DNA of 64,000 nucleotides from Anaerohabitans sp964387285 (lineage in GTDB: Bacteria > Zhuqueibacterota > Zhuqueibacteria > Residuimicrobiales > Residuimicrobiaceae). The stretch spans positions 44,536-108,535 of the forward strand of contig CAYLWO010000011.1 of assembly GCA_964387285.1 (NCBI GenBank), in the 5' to 3' direction. This document shows positions 1 to 7,661 of the stretch, one piece after another (position 1 is the first letter of the stretch; every line of letters begins with the position of its first letter). The notes under the pieces were generated by a model that saw only the letters and a program-made list of their open reading frames with translations, ran no database searches and had not been told where the DNA came from. A program made the position numbers and the translations under genes.

Positions 1-206
1 ACGCCCAGGATGCCGCCATACCAGGTGGAAACCAGCGTAGCGACAAAGGCCGGCAAGGTCACGGTGCGACCGGCTAACAAAAAATCTTCACGGGTATTTT
101 GGGTTTTTTTATGCGCTCTCAGGCCGATATATACCAAACCGCTAAAATAGACCACAAATAAAGCGATATCGATGACAGAAAAGCTCACTTTGAGTTCAGA
201 ATTCAT
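1..206 (-). CDS. Sodium/solute symporter (SSS family), N-terminal part
   Basis: Only the first 68 or so codons lie in the window. The reading runs from an ATG at 206 (MNSELKVSFSVID...) through one hydrophobic segment (residues about 10-28) to a conserved region AGRTVTLPAFVATLVSTW followed by YGG. This matches the second helix of sodium:solute symporters. The start overlaps the end of the thiamine pyrophosphokinase gene by 11 bases, so the two are probably translationally coupled. Its place behind a TPP-type leader, a TonB receptor and a thiamine kinase suggests it carries thiamine or a precursor across the inner membrane. That substrate is inferred from context only; the family also moves sugars, proline and pantothenate. 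Confidence 0.7.
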   Translation of the reverse strand, partial: MNSELKVSFSVIDIALFVVYFSGLVYIGLRAHKKTQNTREDFLLAGRTVTLPAFVATLVSTWYGGILG

Positions 207-897
207 TCGTTTCGCCGCGTTGCAGAGGTGCTTGCGCAGGGTGGCTGCCGAGAGCTTGCGCGCACGAGCCGAAGGCATGTGCTACAAATACTAAGGCCAG
301 CCCTTCGGCCATGGTAATTATGACCGGCGAGGCGACGACCCGGTTGGAAATGCTTTCGCGCACGCCGGGCGCCAGCATCTCCTCGTGCAGAGGCCATTGC
401 AATCCTGAGGTTGTGACGCCGACGCATGACGTCATCGGGATGATAGAAAACAAAGCGCCCACAGCAGGGGAAAAAACCTGCTCTCTTTCGATTACAGTAA
501 TATCCGCAAAAGCGTCACGATAGGCCAGTTTCAGTCGCTGCCGATATTTCAATAAAATACAAAAATTGGCCATGGTAAAGTCAGAGCGTAATCCGGTAAC
601 GCCTAATACGGTGGCCTCGTGTACACCGCGGTCGATAATATAGTCCAATGCTTTTTCCAGGTCCGTATCTTCCTGTCCTGGTCTATGAATAATCTGCACG
701 CCCAACGCGACCAGTTCGGCGCGATCCCGCAAAGAATCCAGGTCGCCGACCACGACGTGCGGTGTGATGCCCTGCAAGTGCATGCGATTGGCAGCGCCGT
801 CAGCAGCCACCAGCAGAGGATTATCCAGCAACAAATCCTGCCAACACTCCGCAGCCGGCAGTTCGCCATTGGTAAAAACAAGTGCGCGTCTGTTCAT
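196..897 (-). CDS. thiN: Thiamine pyrophosphokinase
   Basis: Cytoplasmic enzyme that transfers pyrophosphate from ATP to thiamine to give thiamine diphosphate. The 233-residue product has the family's order of motifs: AADGAAN near residue 31, GDLDS near 51 (metal-binding aspartates), QEDTDLEKAL near 75, a G-x-x-G-x-R-x-DF segment near 99 where the family often has RLDH, and GLQWPL near 165 in the C-terminal thiamine-binding half. The C-terminal 25 residues (AQALGSHPAQAPLQ...) look like an extra tail. It lies directly after the TonB receptor gene (897/897) and overlaps the symporter start. The upstream TPP leader makes thiamine salvage its clear role. Symbol thiN is used in Bacillus; other groups call it TPK. 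Confidence 0.9.
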   Translation of the reverse strand: MNRRALVFTNGELPAAECWQDLLLDNPLLVAADGAANRMHLQGITPHVVVGDLDSLRDRAELVALGVQIIHRPGQEDTDLEKALDYIIDRGVHEATVLGVTGLRSDFTMANFCILLKYRQRLKLAYRDAFADITVIEREQVFSPAVGALFSIIPMTSCVGVTTSGLQWPLHEEMLAPGVRESISNRVVASPVIITMAEGLALVFVAHAFGSCAQALGSHPAQAPLQRGETNEF

Positions 898-3305
898 TAC
901 AACTCCAAATTTAAACCGACAAAGGCGTGTCGGGTGGCAGCAGGAAAGAACTCGTCTCCCTCGCCATGTGCCGTATATAATTTATCAAATAGATTGTTAA
1001 TCTGTACCTGCAGCGTTAATCCCGGCCAACCGAGCGTGCCCGGCAGCCGCCATTGGGCGTATAGATCAAAAACAGTAAAGGCGGGATTCTTTTGTTCTTC
1101 TACTGCATTATTGCTCGTATAAAAGGCGCCCACGTAGCGTCCGGCTAGAGATAGAGAAAATGCATTGCTGCGCCAGCTCAGCCGGCCATTGGCGAGAATA
1201 TCGGGAAAACCGGCAATAGGATTGCCGTCCAGTGCTTGCACACGGTCCCAGGTATAGCGGCGATAATGGATCAATCGATTGCGGCTGTAGGTCGCATTGA
1301 CAGAGAACTCTAAATGTGCTGTCGGCCGCAGCAAAGCTTGCAGTTCAATACCGCGGTGTTCTGTTTTCTCGGCATTGCCGGTTACCGGCTGCCCAAAACG
1401 GTCTAATTGTCCGCTTTTTACAATTTCATTTTTAAAATTCATATGGTATATATCTGCGGCCAATTGAAAATACGCGCCATCATAACTGCCGCCGACCTCC
1501 CAATCATACATGGTCTCCGGTTTTACCAGCGGCCTGGAAAAATCATACTGCCCGTTTTCCTTCAGCTCAAACTGCGGCGTCACAGCTCCCCAGGCGGCCG
1601 GCGTGCTCGCTTCAGCCGCATCGTAGAGATTTTTCAGCCGCGGTTCGCGACTGGTTCGCGCAAAGGTTGAATAGATTTTTATGCGATCGTTTATTTGATA
1701 ACCGGCGCCGACCTTGGGATTGAAAAATCGGAATGGCGTGGAAAAGTCATGGTGCAGATATTTTTCATCGTAGAGTCGATAACGGTTGCCGACCAGCACC
1801 GCGTCGGCCAACAAGGTCAACCGATCACCGGCTTTGAACGTTTCATTGATAAATAAAGACGTCATGTTTTTTGCGCCGCGATACTCATAATAAACGTAAT
1901 CCGGCGTCAGATGGTCCGGCATGCCTGCGCCCCATTTCAGCGATCCAGAATGAAAAGAACGATGTTGCCGCCATTCTCCGCCAAAGGTCATACTGCCGTT
2001 TCGGTGAGTCCAAACAGCGCGCGGCAGCCAGCCCCATTGCTGATTTTTCACCAAGGCATGGATGAGCGCATTGGACAGAAAAAGTTCGTCCGGATTTCCA
2101 CTGACCGCAAAACCGTTCTCAGGCGTGATGCGATAATAACCGTACGGCGCCCAGGAACCGTCATAATCATAAAATCCTTCGCCCAGAACATAAAACAGCG
2201 TATTCTGAATTTTCCATGCACCCTTTTGCCATTCGTTGAAGAGTTCGTAATGCGGTTGTGAAAAATTCTCGATTTCCTCCTTGCGTTTGATGGGATTGTT
2301 GCGTCGCAACTTCCGGTCTCGAGCCTCGGCCAAAGATACCCCGTAATAAGCCAAATGATCGGCTACCGGGCCGCCGTATAGATTAATCTGCGTTGTCAGA
2401 TTTTCGTCAAATCGTGCAACGCCAAGAAAATAACTGTTGAAATCGATCCAGGAATTCTTGCGATAACCGTCGCTGGTCATTTTGCCGAGTCGCGCATAAA
2501 TGGCATAGCGGTTATCCAGCAAACCAGAGCTGGCGGAGAGGGAATATTTGCGCGTGTTGAACCCGCCGCCGCCGCAAAAAACCGATATGCCGCGTTGACG
2601 CGTAAAATTGGAGCTGATTAAATTGATGGCGCCGCCGATAGCGCCGTTGCCGGCCCAGAGATTACCGGCGCCGCGCTGCACCTGTATGTTTTCCAGATTG
2701 GCGGCCAGATCGGGAAAATCCAGCCAATACACCATATGATCTTCAGGATCATTTTGCGGCACGCCGTTCACCATCACGGCTATCCGGCGCTGATCAAAGC
2801 CGCGGATGTTCAGATAGGTGTAACCGATGCCGTTGCCGCTTTCCGAATAAAAGGTAGCCGATGGCAGCTCTGACAATAAAACCGGAATATCCTGCACCGT
2901 GTACCGTTCCTGAATCTGATCCTGGCGCAAATTGGCATAACCGGCCATAACCGGCTCCTCGCGCATGCGGGAGGCGGTGATCAAAAGATTTTGCAGCGGC
3001 ACCACCGTTTGCTGCAAATGCAGGACAATGGGCGCGGCTGATCCGGATGAGAGGATTTGCATTTTTTGCGCCAAGTACCCCATCATCCGTGCTTCTAGGT
3101 AAAAATCTACAAGCGGGATATTGGCGATCACAAAACGACCATCATGGTCAGTAACAGCGCCGATGCGCGAATCGCCGATCACCACGCTTACGCCGGCGAG
3201 CGGCAGATTGGTTTCCGCATCAACCACTTTGCCGGACAAGCGGCGCTCTGCCGTCCAAGCCACAGCGCTGATCAGCCAAAATAAAAAAATTATTTGCTTG
3301 AACAT
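897..3305 (-). CDS. TonB-dependent outer-membrane receptor, probable thiamine uptake
   Basis: The start is placed at the ATG at 3305 (MFKQIIFLFWLIS...), which has GGAG five bases upstream and gives a clean signal peptide; a longer reading to 3338 has neither. The product is 802 residues. Residues about 20-100 form a carboxypeptidase-regulatory-like domain (GKVVDAETNLPLAGVSV), typical of FCB-group receptors. The plug follows (PVLLSELPSATFYSE, INLISSN) and then a 22-strand-type barrel with many aromatic-ended strands to the C-terminus. It is the first gene after the TPP-type leader and terminator, and precedes thiamine pyrophosphokinase. Energised import of thiamine or its phosphate esters is inferred from this context; the sequence alone does not fix the substrate. 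Confidence 0.88.
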   Translation of the reverse strand: MFKQIIFLFWLISAVAWTAERRLSGKVVDAETNLPLAGVSVVIGDSRIGAVTDHDGRFVIANIPLVDFYLEARMMGYLAQKMQILSSGSAAPIVLHLQQTVVPLQNLLITASRMREEPVMAGYANLRQDQIQERYTVQDIPVLLSELPSATFYSESGNGIGYTYLNIRGFDQRRIAVMVNGVPQNDPEDHMVYWLDFPDLAANLENIQVQRGAGNLWAGNGAIGGAINLISSNFTRQRGISVFCGGGGFNTRKYSLSASSGLLDNRYAIYARLGKMTSDGYRKNSWIDFNSYFLGVARFDENLTTQINLYGGPVADHLAYYGVSLAEARDRKLRRNNPIKRKEEIENFSQPHYELFNEWQKGAWKIQNTLFYVLGEGFYDYDGSWAPYGYYRITPENGFAVSGNPDELFLSNALIHALVKNQQWGWLPRAVWTHRNGSMTFGGEWRQHRSFHSGSLKWGAGMPDHLTPDYVYYEYRGAKNMTSLFINETFKAGDRLTLLADAVLVGNRYRLYDEKYLHHDFSTPFRFFNPKVGAGYQINDRIKIYSTFARTSREPRLKNLYDAAEASTPAAWGAVTPQFELKENGQYDFSRPLVKPETMYDWEVGGSYDGAYFQLAADIYHMNFKNEIVKSGQLDRFGQPVTGNAEKTEHRGIELQALLRPTAHLEFSVNATYSRNRLIHYRRYTWDRVQALDGNPIAGFPDILANGRLSWRSNAFSLSLAGRYVGAFYTSNNAVEEQKNPAFTVFDLYAQWRLPGTLGWPGLTLQVQINNLFDKLYTAHGEGDEFFPAATRHAFVGLNLEL

Positions 3306-3354
3306 GAATACTCCATCAAACATGGTAATTATAACCACGAATGTACACGCTTCC

Positions 3355-3535
3355 GTTACTTTTTGGACAACCTCAAGAAAAAAAAAGCCGCCCTACCTGA
3401 AACAGGCCGGCGGCTGAAAAAAGCGATCTCCATCTAGTCGTTTTCCTACGCTGGCATTACCCAGATCAGGTCTGTTTCGTCCACATCAGGACGCGAGTAG
3501 GGTGTTATCTCAGCCTAGGTTGTCCAAAAAGCAAC
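3355..3535. repeat. 19-base inverted repeat enclosing the TPP leader
   Basis: Bases 3355-3373 and 3517-3535 are inverted copies of each other (AGGTTGTCCAAAAAG plus four more bases). The single DNA mismatch becomes a G-U pair in the minus-strand RNA, so a continuous 19-pair helix could form. The upstream copy includes the 5' strand of the riboswitch P1 helix. The downstream copy lies just after the terminator T-tract. Confidence 0.85.
3378..3414 (-). terminator. Intrinsic terminator between TPP leader and TonB receptor gene
   Basis: On the minus strand a GC-rich stem (GCCGCC...GGCGGC, with an inner CCTG/CAGG stem and a TTT loop) is followed by nine T residues. It sits between the aptamer and the start codon. 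This is the usual layout for transcription attenuation: ligand binding would let the terminator form and switch the thiamine operon off. Confidence 0.85.
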
Positions 3536-3536
3536 T
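3436..3536 (-). promoter_or_regulatory. TPP riboswitch (THI element), with an unusual 5' half
   Basis: The minus strand carries the hallmark core: CTGAGA, then ACACCC, then ACCTGATCTGGGTAATGCC and AGCGTAGGA, as in the THI box. A 16-base insert (CGTCC TGATGT GGACG) forms an extra hairpin between the two halves. P1 can be drawn between AGTTGCTTTTT (3526-3536) and GGAAAACGACT (3436-3446) with one mismatch. The usual GGGGUG strand that should pair with ACCC before CTGAGA is not visible; GGACAACCTAGG stands in its place. Downstream are an intrinsic terminator and the thiamine-uptake genes. The identification is firm from the 3' core, but whether it still binds TPP normally is open. Confidence 0.85.
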
Positions 3537-3566
3537 ATAGTAAGTAGTACCGGCTCTAACCGACAA
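3537..3566 (-). promoter_or_regulatory. Candidate promoter of the thiamine operon
   Basis: On the minus strand a -35-like TTGTCG (3561-3566) and a -10-like TACTAT (3537-3542) are 18 bases apart. This would start transcription near 3530, at the very 5' edge of the riboswitch. It is a weak call: if true, the transcript has almost no sequence upstream of the aptamer. Confidence 0.3.
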
Positions 3567-3570
3567 ATTC

Positions 3571-3586
3571 TCCGCCTAAAGGCGGA
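3571..3586. repeat. Short palindrome
   Basis: TCCGCCTAAAGGCGGA is a perfect six-pair palindrome around a four-base loop, upstream of the thiamine operon. The rest of the gap up to 3802 shows no gene. Confidence 0.6.
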
Positions 3587-3802
3587 ACTACCTGCTAATC
3601 AAAAATATTACGTTATTCATTGTTCGCATATGCAAGACAAAGCATAAATAGCGAACCAGGACAACCGCAGCACCCCTAACGAGGGCGGCATCAAAGAACC
3701 ATTTTTGCATTTAATCGAGCGCGGCGGTCTGAAATGCGCGTCGTCATGCAATTTTAACTGTTAAAAAATAACAAACATCATCGACGAATGCAAGAAGAAA
3801 AT

Positions 3803-6800
3803 TTACTGATCATAGCTGTGATAAAAAGGACAAAAGGGTTCCACGTTATGCAACGGATTTCCGAATACCTCCTGCAACAAATCCCGCCAATCCTGTTCAC
3901 GGATCAACCGTATGGCAAAACGGCCGCCGAATTCACGCGTGTCGGCCGCACGGACGCCATGCAGCGGTTTGACGAATTTGTTGAACCGGCTGGAAACCAG
4001 CGCGTTGTGGCTGATCATGATGCCGTCGCTGACGTTCTCGACAGCCACGTCGCCGTCTCGACAGACCAGCATCAATCCCTTGCCGGTGCGGTCGCTGAAA
4101 ATCGCGGTTTGCACGCAACCGCGGTTGCCCTGAAAATAAAGGTCTGCATTGGCCAGTTGATAAATGCCGAATTGATCCAGCGCATCCTTGTCAGGAAAAG
4201 AGGGAAAAGGGCCAAGGCCGATCCAGCGCATTTGCGTCAATTCCTTTGCCACAACAAAACTCACACCGGCCTCCAAAAGCACGCCTGTTCCATTTCTGGG
4301 ACGAAAGTGATATTGAATGTGCATCCAGCCGCGGCAGTCCAGCGCATATCGGATGGTTCCTTCGACAAACTGGCCGCTCTTGTTCCCCCGTTCATAGGCG
4401 AGTTGCTGGATCAGGACAACGGAATCCGCAAAAATCCTGGTCTGACAAGAGGAGCGCTGCGGCTGATCGAGCACATGAGGCGTCCAAAGATAATCGGCAT
4501 TCTCCACAGGACGGCGATCCAAAACCGATTGTGCAGCCAGAGTCGGTTTTCTGCCGACGCGCAACAGCATGCCCCGACGAATCAGGTTCTGCCGGTCCGG
4601 AATGGAGGACAACGAAAAAGAACCGGCGACTTTATCAAAGTTCCACGAACCGGATTCGGTTGACACCGTGGTTTGCATATCGGAATTTTCAGTCTTTATC
4701 GTGACAGGCGCACCCATTTGTGCGATCCAATCGATGGTGGTTCCTGGCAGCAAAATCCGGACGACTTTTTCATATATATGCAGGCCACTCCGGTCGTAAA
4801 AGTTTAGTTTGAGAAAATAATAACCTTTCTTTGCATCTTGCGGCAGTCTGATTGTCAAAAATGCACGACCGGTTGCGCGCGCTGCAATGTCCAGATGCAA
4901 CTCTTCTTCCTGCAGCAATTGACGGTTAAGATGCAATCCGCTCACAACCCGGATGGCGGATAGATTGAGAAAATCATATCGGTTCTCAATGGGGAGCTCG
5001 ATGCGTTGTTCGCCGCCGGCAATAACAAGAGTGTCGATCAGCACGCGAACAGGCGCATAGACGTTCTTTACCTGATAATAGTCAGGCTGCGGCGTTCGAT
5101 CGGCATAGAGGATGCCGTCGGTGCCCTTGCTCGTATATGAATCGTAATAGTGGCAGGCATCCAGCCAAACATAGGGCGTCGGTTTGCTTTTATCAACCGG
5201 AAATGGCGCCTTGCGCAAAATGCCCTGATCGACATAGTCCCAAACGGCGCCGCCGGCCACGATTTTGCCGGCATACATGATCTCCCACAGATTCTGCATC
5301 ATGTCCATGTCCAGGCCGAGGGCGTGGGCATATTCCGTGACAATCACCGGCCGATCCAGCTCTGCGCTGTATCGGCTCAGTGTTTCCGGAACCGGGTAAT
5401 GCGGCGCATAGATATCGACAAACGCGGGAATGCGTTGATGATTTTCACGGAAATACTCGCTTGTTTGCGGATAGCAAACCGGACGGGACGGATCCAGCTG
5501 TTTCACAAATCGGGCGGTATTATCCGTCAGAGGCGTAATTGGATTTTCATTGCCCAAACTCCAGACGATGACGCTGGGCCGGTTCTTGTCACGGGTCACT
5601 GTGGCAGAGGCGCGCTGGTATAACAGGGTTTGATAGCTGCTGTCGTTGAGATGAATGTCGCCGTCGCCAAAGGGCACCTCTTCCATCACATAGAACCCCA
5701 TCGAGTCGCACAGTTGGGTAAAGCGCGGCGGCGGCGGATAGTGCGATGTACGTAAAAAATTTATGTTGGCCTTTTTTAAAAGATCGAAATCACGTCGCAA
5801 ATACTCTTCGGTAAACGCGTTGCCCCGGTCCGGCGAAGTCTGATGAATGTCGATGCCGCGCAGTTTTATTGCTGTTCCATTCAGCAAGAGTTGACGATCG
5901 CGGATGGACACCTCGCGCAAACCGACGCGGTCGCAGACCATCTGTTCCACCTGGCCGTTATAACAGAGTTCCAGTCTGAGCGTATATAGGTTTGGAGTTT
6001 CAGCCGTCCATAACAGCGGCTGAGGAACGACAAAATGGCTTTTGCCCAGAATCCGTCCCCGAGTCCTGGTCACGGGAATACTGAAAGATTGACCGCTCCG
6101 TTCATTATCGGCGAGCAATACTCCGTTTACAGCAAGTTTTTTCAATTCCCCCGGACAAGCGACAACGACCGAAACTTTAACTTCTGCTCTTTGCTGATTC
6201 AATTTTGTAGTAAGCGTGTAATCGATCAGATGAGTCCCGGAGGCGCTGAACAAGGTCACGTCTCTGAAAATGCCGTAAAACGCCCAGGCGTCGTTGAGAT
6301 CAAATGCCGATCCTTTGCCGCCGGAGGTAACCTTCACAGCCAAAATATTGACGCTATCCTGCCGGACCAACCCGGTGACGTCAAACGTCACCGGATTATA
6401 TGCACTGGCCCAATAGCCCGCATAGTGGCCATTCATATAGACCTCGGCGGTAAACAGCACGCCGTCAAACAGCAGAAAGATCTGTCGATTTTGCCATTCT
6501 GCCGGCAGCCGGAATTCCGTACGATACCATCCGGTTCCCGCGCAAATGCCTTGGTATGTGGATTGACCGAATCCCTGCATATCCCAATTACCGGGCGTCA
6601 GAATGGAATCCCACGACGCGATGTTGAAATCGGGTTTATAAAACAACGAATCGTTGGCCATATCGAGGCCAGGCAGATATTTGAACTTCCAAACGCCGTT
6701 CAGGGAAAGACTGTTTGCACCATTGCGGACCGGATAGACCGCGGTTTCATTGCGGCAAAGGGCTGGTTGCATAACAGCGAGCATGCCCAGAACCGCCAAC

Positions 6801-6847
6801 CCAATGCCTGCACGCCGGAATCCCGTTTCAGCTAGCGATGTAATCAA
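3803..6847 (-). CDS. Exported beta-galactosidase-like glycoside hydrolase, family GH2
   Basis: About 1014 residues, with an N-terminal signal segment (GIGLAVLGMLAVMQPAL). The domains run in the lacZ order: sugar-binding jelly roll (about 40-210), Ig-like domain, TIM barrel (about 320-600), Ig-like domain and a C-terminal beta-sandwich of the small-chain type. Catalytic residues are visible: acid/base Glu about 434 in WSLGNENP and nucleophile Glu about 505 in VIVTEYAHALG. It should release terminal beta-galactose or a related sugar outside the cytoplasm. No ATG start exists; the TTG at 6847 is preferred because AGGAAG lies nine bases upstream, while the TTG at 6877 has no clear ribosome site. 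It follows the GT2 gene by about 40 bases, so it ends the glycan operon and may trim or recycle that glycan. Confidence 0.88.
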   Translation of the reverse strand: MITSLAETGFRRAGIGLAVLGMLAVMQPALCRNETAVYPVRNGANSLSLNGVWKFKYLPGLDMANDSLFYKPDFNIASWDSILTPGNWDMQGFGQSTYQGICAGTGWYRTEFRLPAEWQNRQIFLLFDGVLFTAEVYMNGHYAGYWASAYNPVTFDVTGLVRQDSVNILAVKVTSGGKGSAFDLNDAWAFYGIFRDVTLFSASGTHLIDYTLTTKLNQQRAEVKVSVVVACPGELKKLAVNGVLLADNERSGQSFSIPVTRTRGRILGKSHFVVPQPLLWTAETPNLYTLRLELCYNGQVEQMVCDRVGLREVSIRDRQLLLNGTAIKLRGIDIHQTSPDRGNAFTEEYLRRDFDLLKKANINFLRTSHYPPPPRFTQLCDSMGFYVMEEVPFGDGDIHLNDSSYQTLLYQRASATVTRDKNRPSVIVWSLGNENPITPLTDNTARFVKQLDPSRPVCYPQTSEYFRENHQRIPAFVDIYAPHYPVPETLSRYSAELDRPVIVTEYAHALGLDMDMMQNLWEIMYAGKIVAGGAVWDYVDQGILRKAPFPVDKSKPTPYVWLDACHYYDSYTSKGTDGILYADRTPQPDYYQVKNVYAPVRVLIDTLVIAGGEQRIELPIENRYDFLNLSAIRVVSGLHLNRQLLQEEELHLDIAARATGRAFLTIRLPQDAKKGYYFLKLNFYDRSGLHIYEKVVRILLPGTTIDWIAQMGAPVTIKTENSDMQTTVSTESGSWNFDKVAGSFSLSSIPDRQNLIRRGMLLRVGRKPTLAAQSVLDRRPVENADYLWTPHVLDQPQRSSCQTRIFADSVVLIQQLAYERGNKSGQFVEGTIRYALDCRGWMHIQYHFRPRNGTGVLLEAGVSFVVAKELTQMRWIGLGPFPSFPDKDALDQFGIYQLANADLYFQGNRGCVQTAIFSDRTGKGLMLVCRDGDVAVENVSDGIMISHNALVSSRFNKFVKPLHGVRAADTREFGGRFAIRLIREQDWRDLLQEVFGNPLHNVEPFCPFYHSYDQ

Positions 6848-6890
6848 TTTAGATTGCTTCCTGTGAAAAGTTGCCAAACGTCCGATTGAT

Positions 6891-7631
6891 CTATCGGCAA
6901 AAAATCCGATACTTTAAAAGTCCTAACTTTTGCAGGCGAAACGCTACAGCCGTTTTCAGCACCGCGAGGCCGTACTGGGTGCTGCGCAAAAAATTAATGG
7001 ACGAAGCCTCAGGGAAATATTTGGTCGGACAAGATACCTCGCCGAAAGAGAAACCGAAATAGATGACCTGAGCGACCAGTTCGTTATCAAAGACAAAATC
7101 ATCGGAATTTTTATGCAAAGGCAGAGATTCCAGCAATTGGCGCGAATAAGCGCGATAACCGGAATGGTACTCGGAGAATTTGACGCCGAGTAAAATATTC
7201 TCCACCAGCGTCAGAAAGCGGTTGGAAATATATTTATACAGCGGCATGCCGCCTATCAAGGCGCCGCCGGAAACAATGCGCGAACCCATGACAAAATCAT
7301 ATTGTCCGATGGCTACCAGGGAAGCCATGGCGCCGACGAGTTTGGGCGTATATTGATAATCCGGATGCAGCATAATGACGACATCTGCGCCTAACTTGAT
7401 CGCCTCGCGGTAGCAAGTTTTTTGGTTGCCGCCATAGCCGAGATTTTTTTCGTGAATGAACGTCTTGATGCCCAGTTTTTTTGAAAGAGCGACCGTATTA
7501 TCCTTGCTGCCGTCGTCCACCAGCAAGACCTGATCGACTATGTCAAACGGGATATCATTAAAAGTTTTCTCCAGTGTGGTTTCAGCATTATAAGCCGGCA
7601 GCACCACCACAACCTTTTTCCCGTGAATCAC
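6891..7631 (-). CDS. GT2 glycosyltransferase, dolichyl/polyprenyl-phosphate sugar synthase type
   Basis: 246 residues with a GT-A fold: VVVVLPAYNAETTLEKTF at the N-terminus, LLVDDGSKDNT (first acidic motif), a DVVIMLHPDYQY acceptor/metal motif near 90, and GSRIVSGG. It resembles the DPM1 group, which moves a sugar from a nucleotide donor to a polyprenyl phosphate. It has no C-terminal membrane helices, unlike the three other GT2 genes upstream in this operon. The start is GTG at 7631 with GAGGAGG a few bases before it. Together with the adjacent GT-C membrane enzyme it probably supplies a lipid-linked sugar donor; the actual sugar cannot be read. Confidence 0.85.
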   Translation of the reverse strand: MIHGKKVVVVLPAYNAETTLEKTFNDIPFDIVDQVLLVDDGSKDNTVALSKKLGIKTFIHEKNLGYGGNQKTCYREAIKLGADVVIMLHPDYQYTPKLVGAMASLVAIGQYDFVMGSRIVSGGALIGGMPLYKYISNRFLTLVENILLGVKFSEYHSGYRAYSRQLLESLPLHKNSDDFVFDNELVAQVIYFGFSFGEVSCPTKYFPEASSINFLRSTQYGLAVLKTAVAFRLQKLGLLKYRIFCR

Positions 7632-7661
7632 CCGTGCCTCCTCTTATTTTAATTCTGATCG

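Noticed and set aside
3788..4663. Long plus-strand open frame (291 codons) opposite the GH2 gene
   Set aside because: It lies antisense to well-conserved GH2 C-terminal sequence, has no ribosome site and no recognisable motif; it is a by-product of codon bias.
6035..6835. Plus-strand open frame of 266 codons opposite the GH2 N-terminal half
   Set aside because: Antisense to signal peptide and jelly-roll coding sequence, with no family features.
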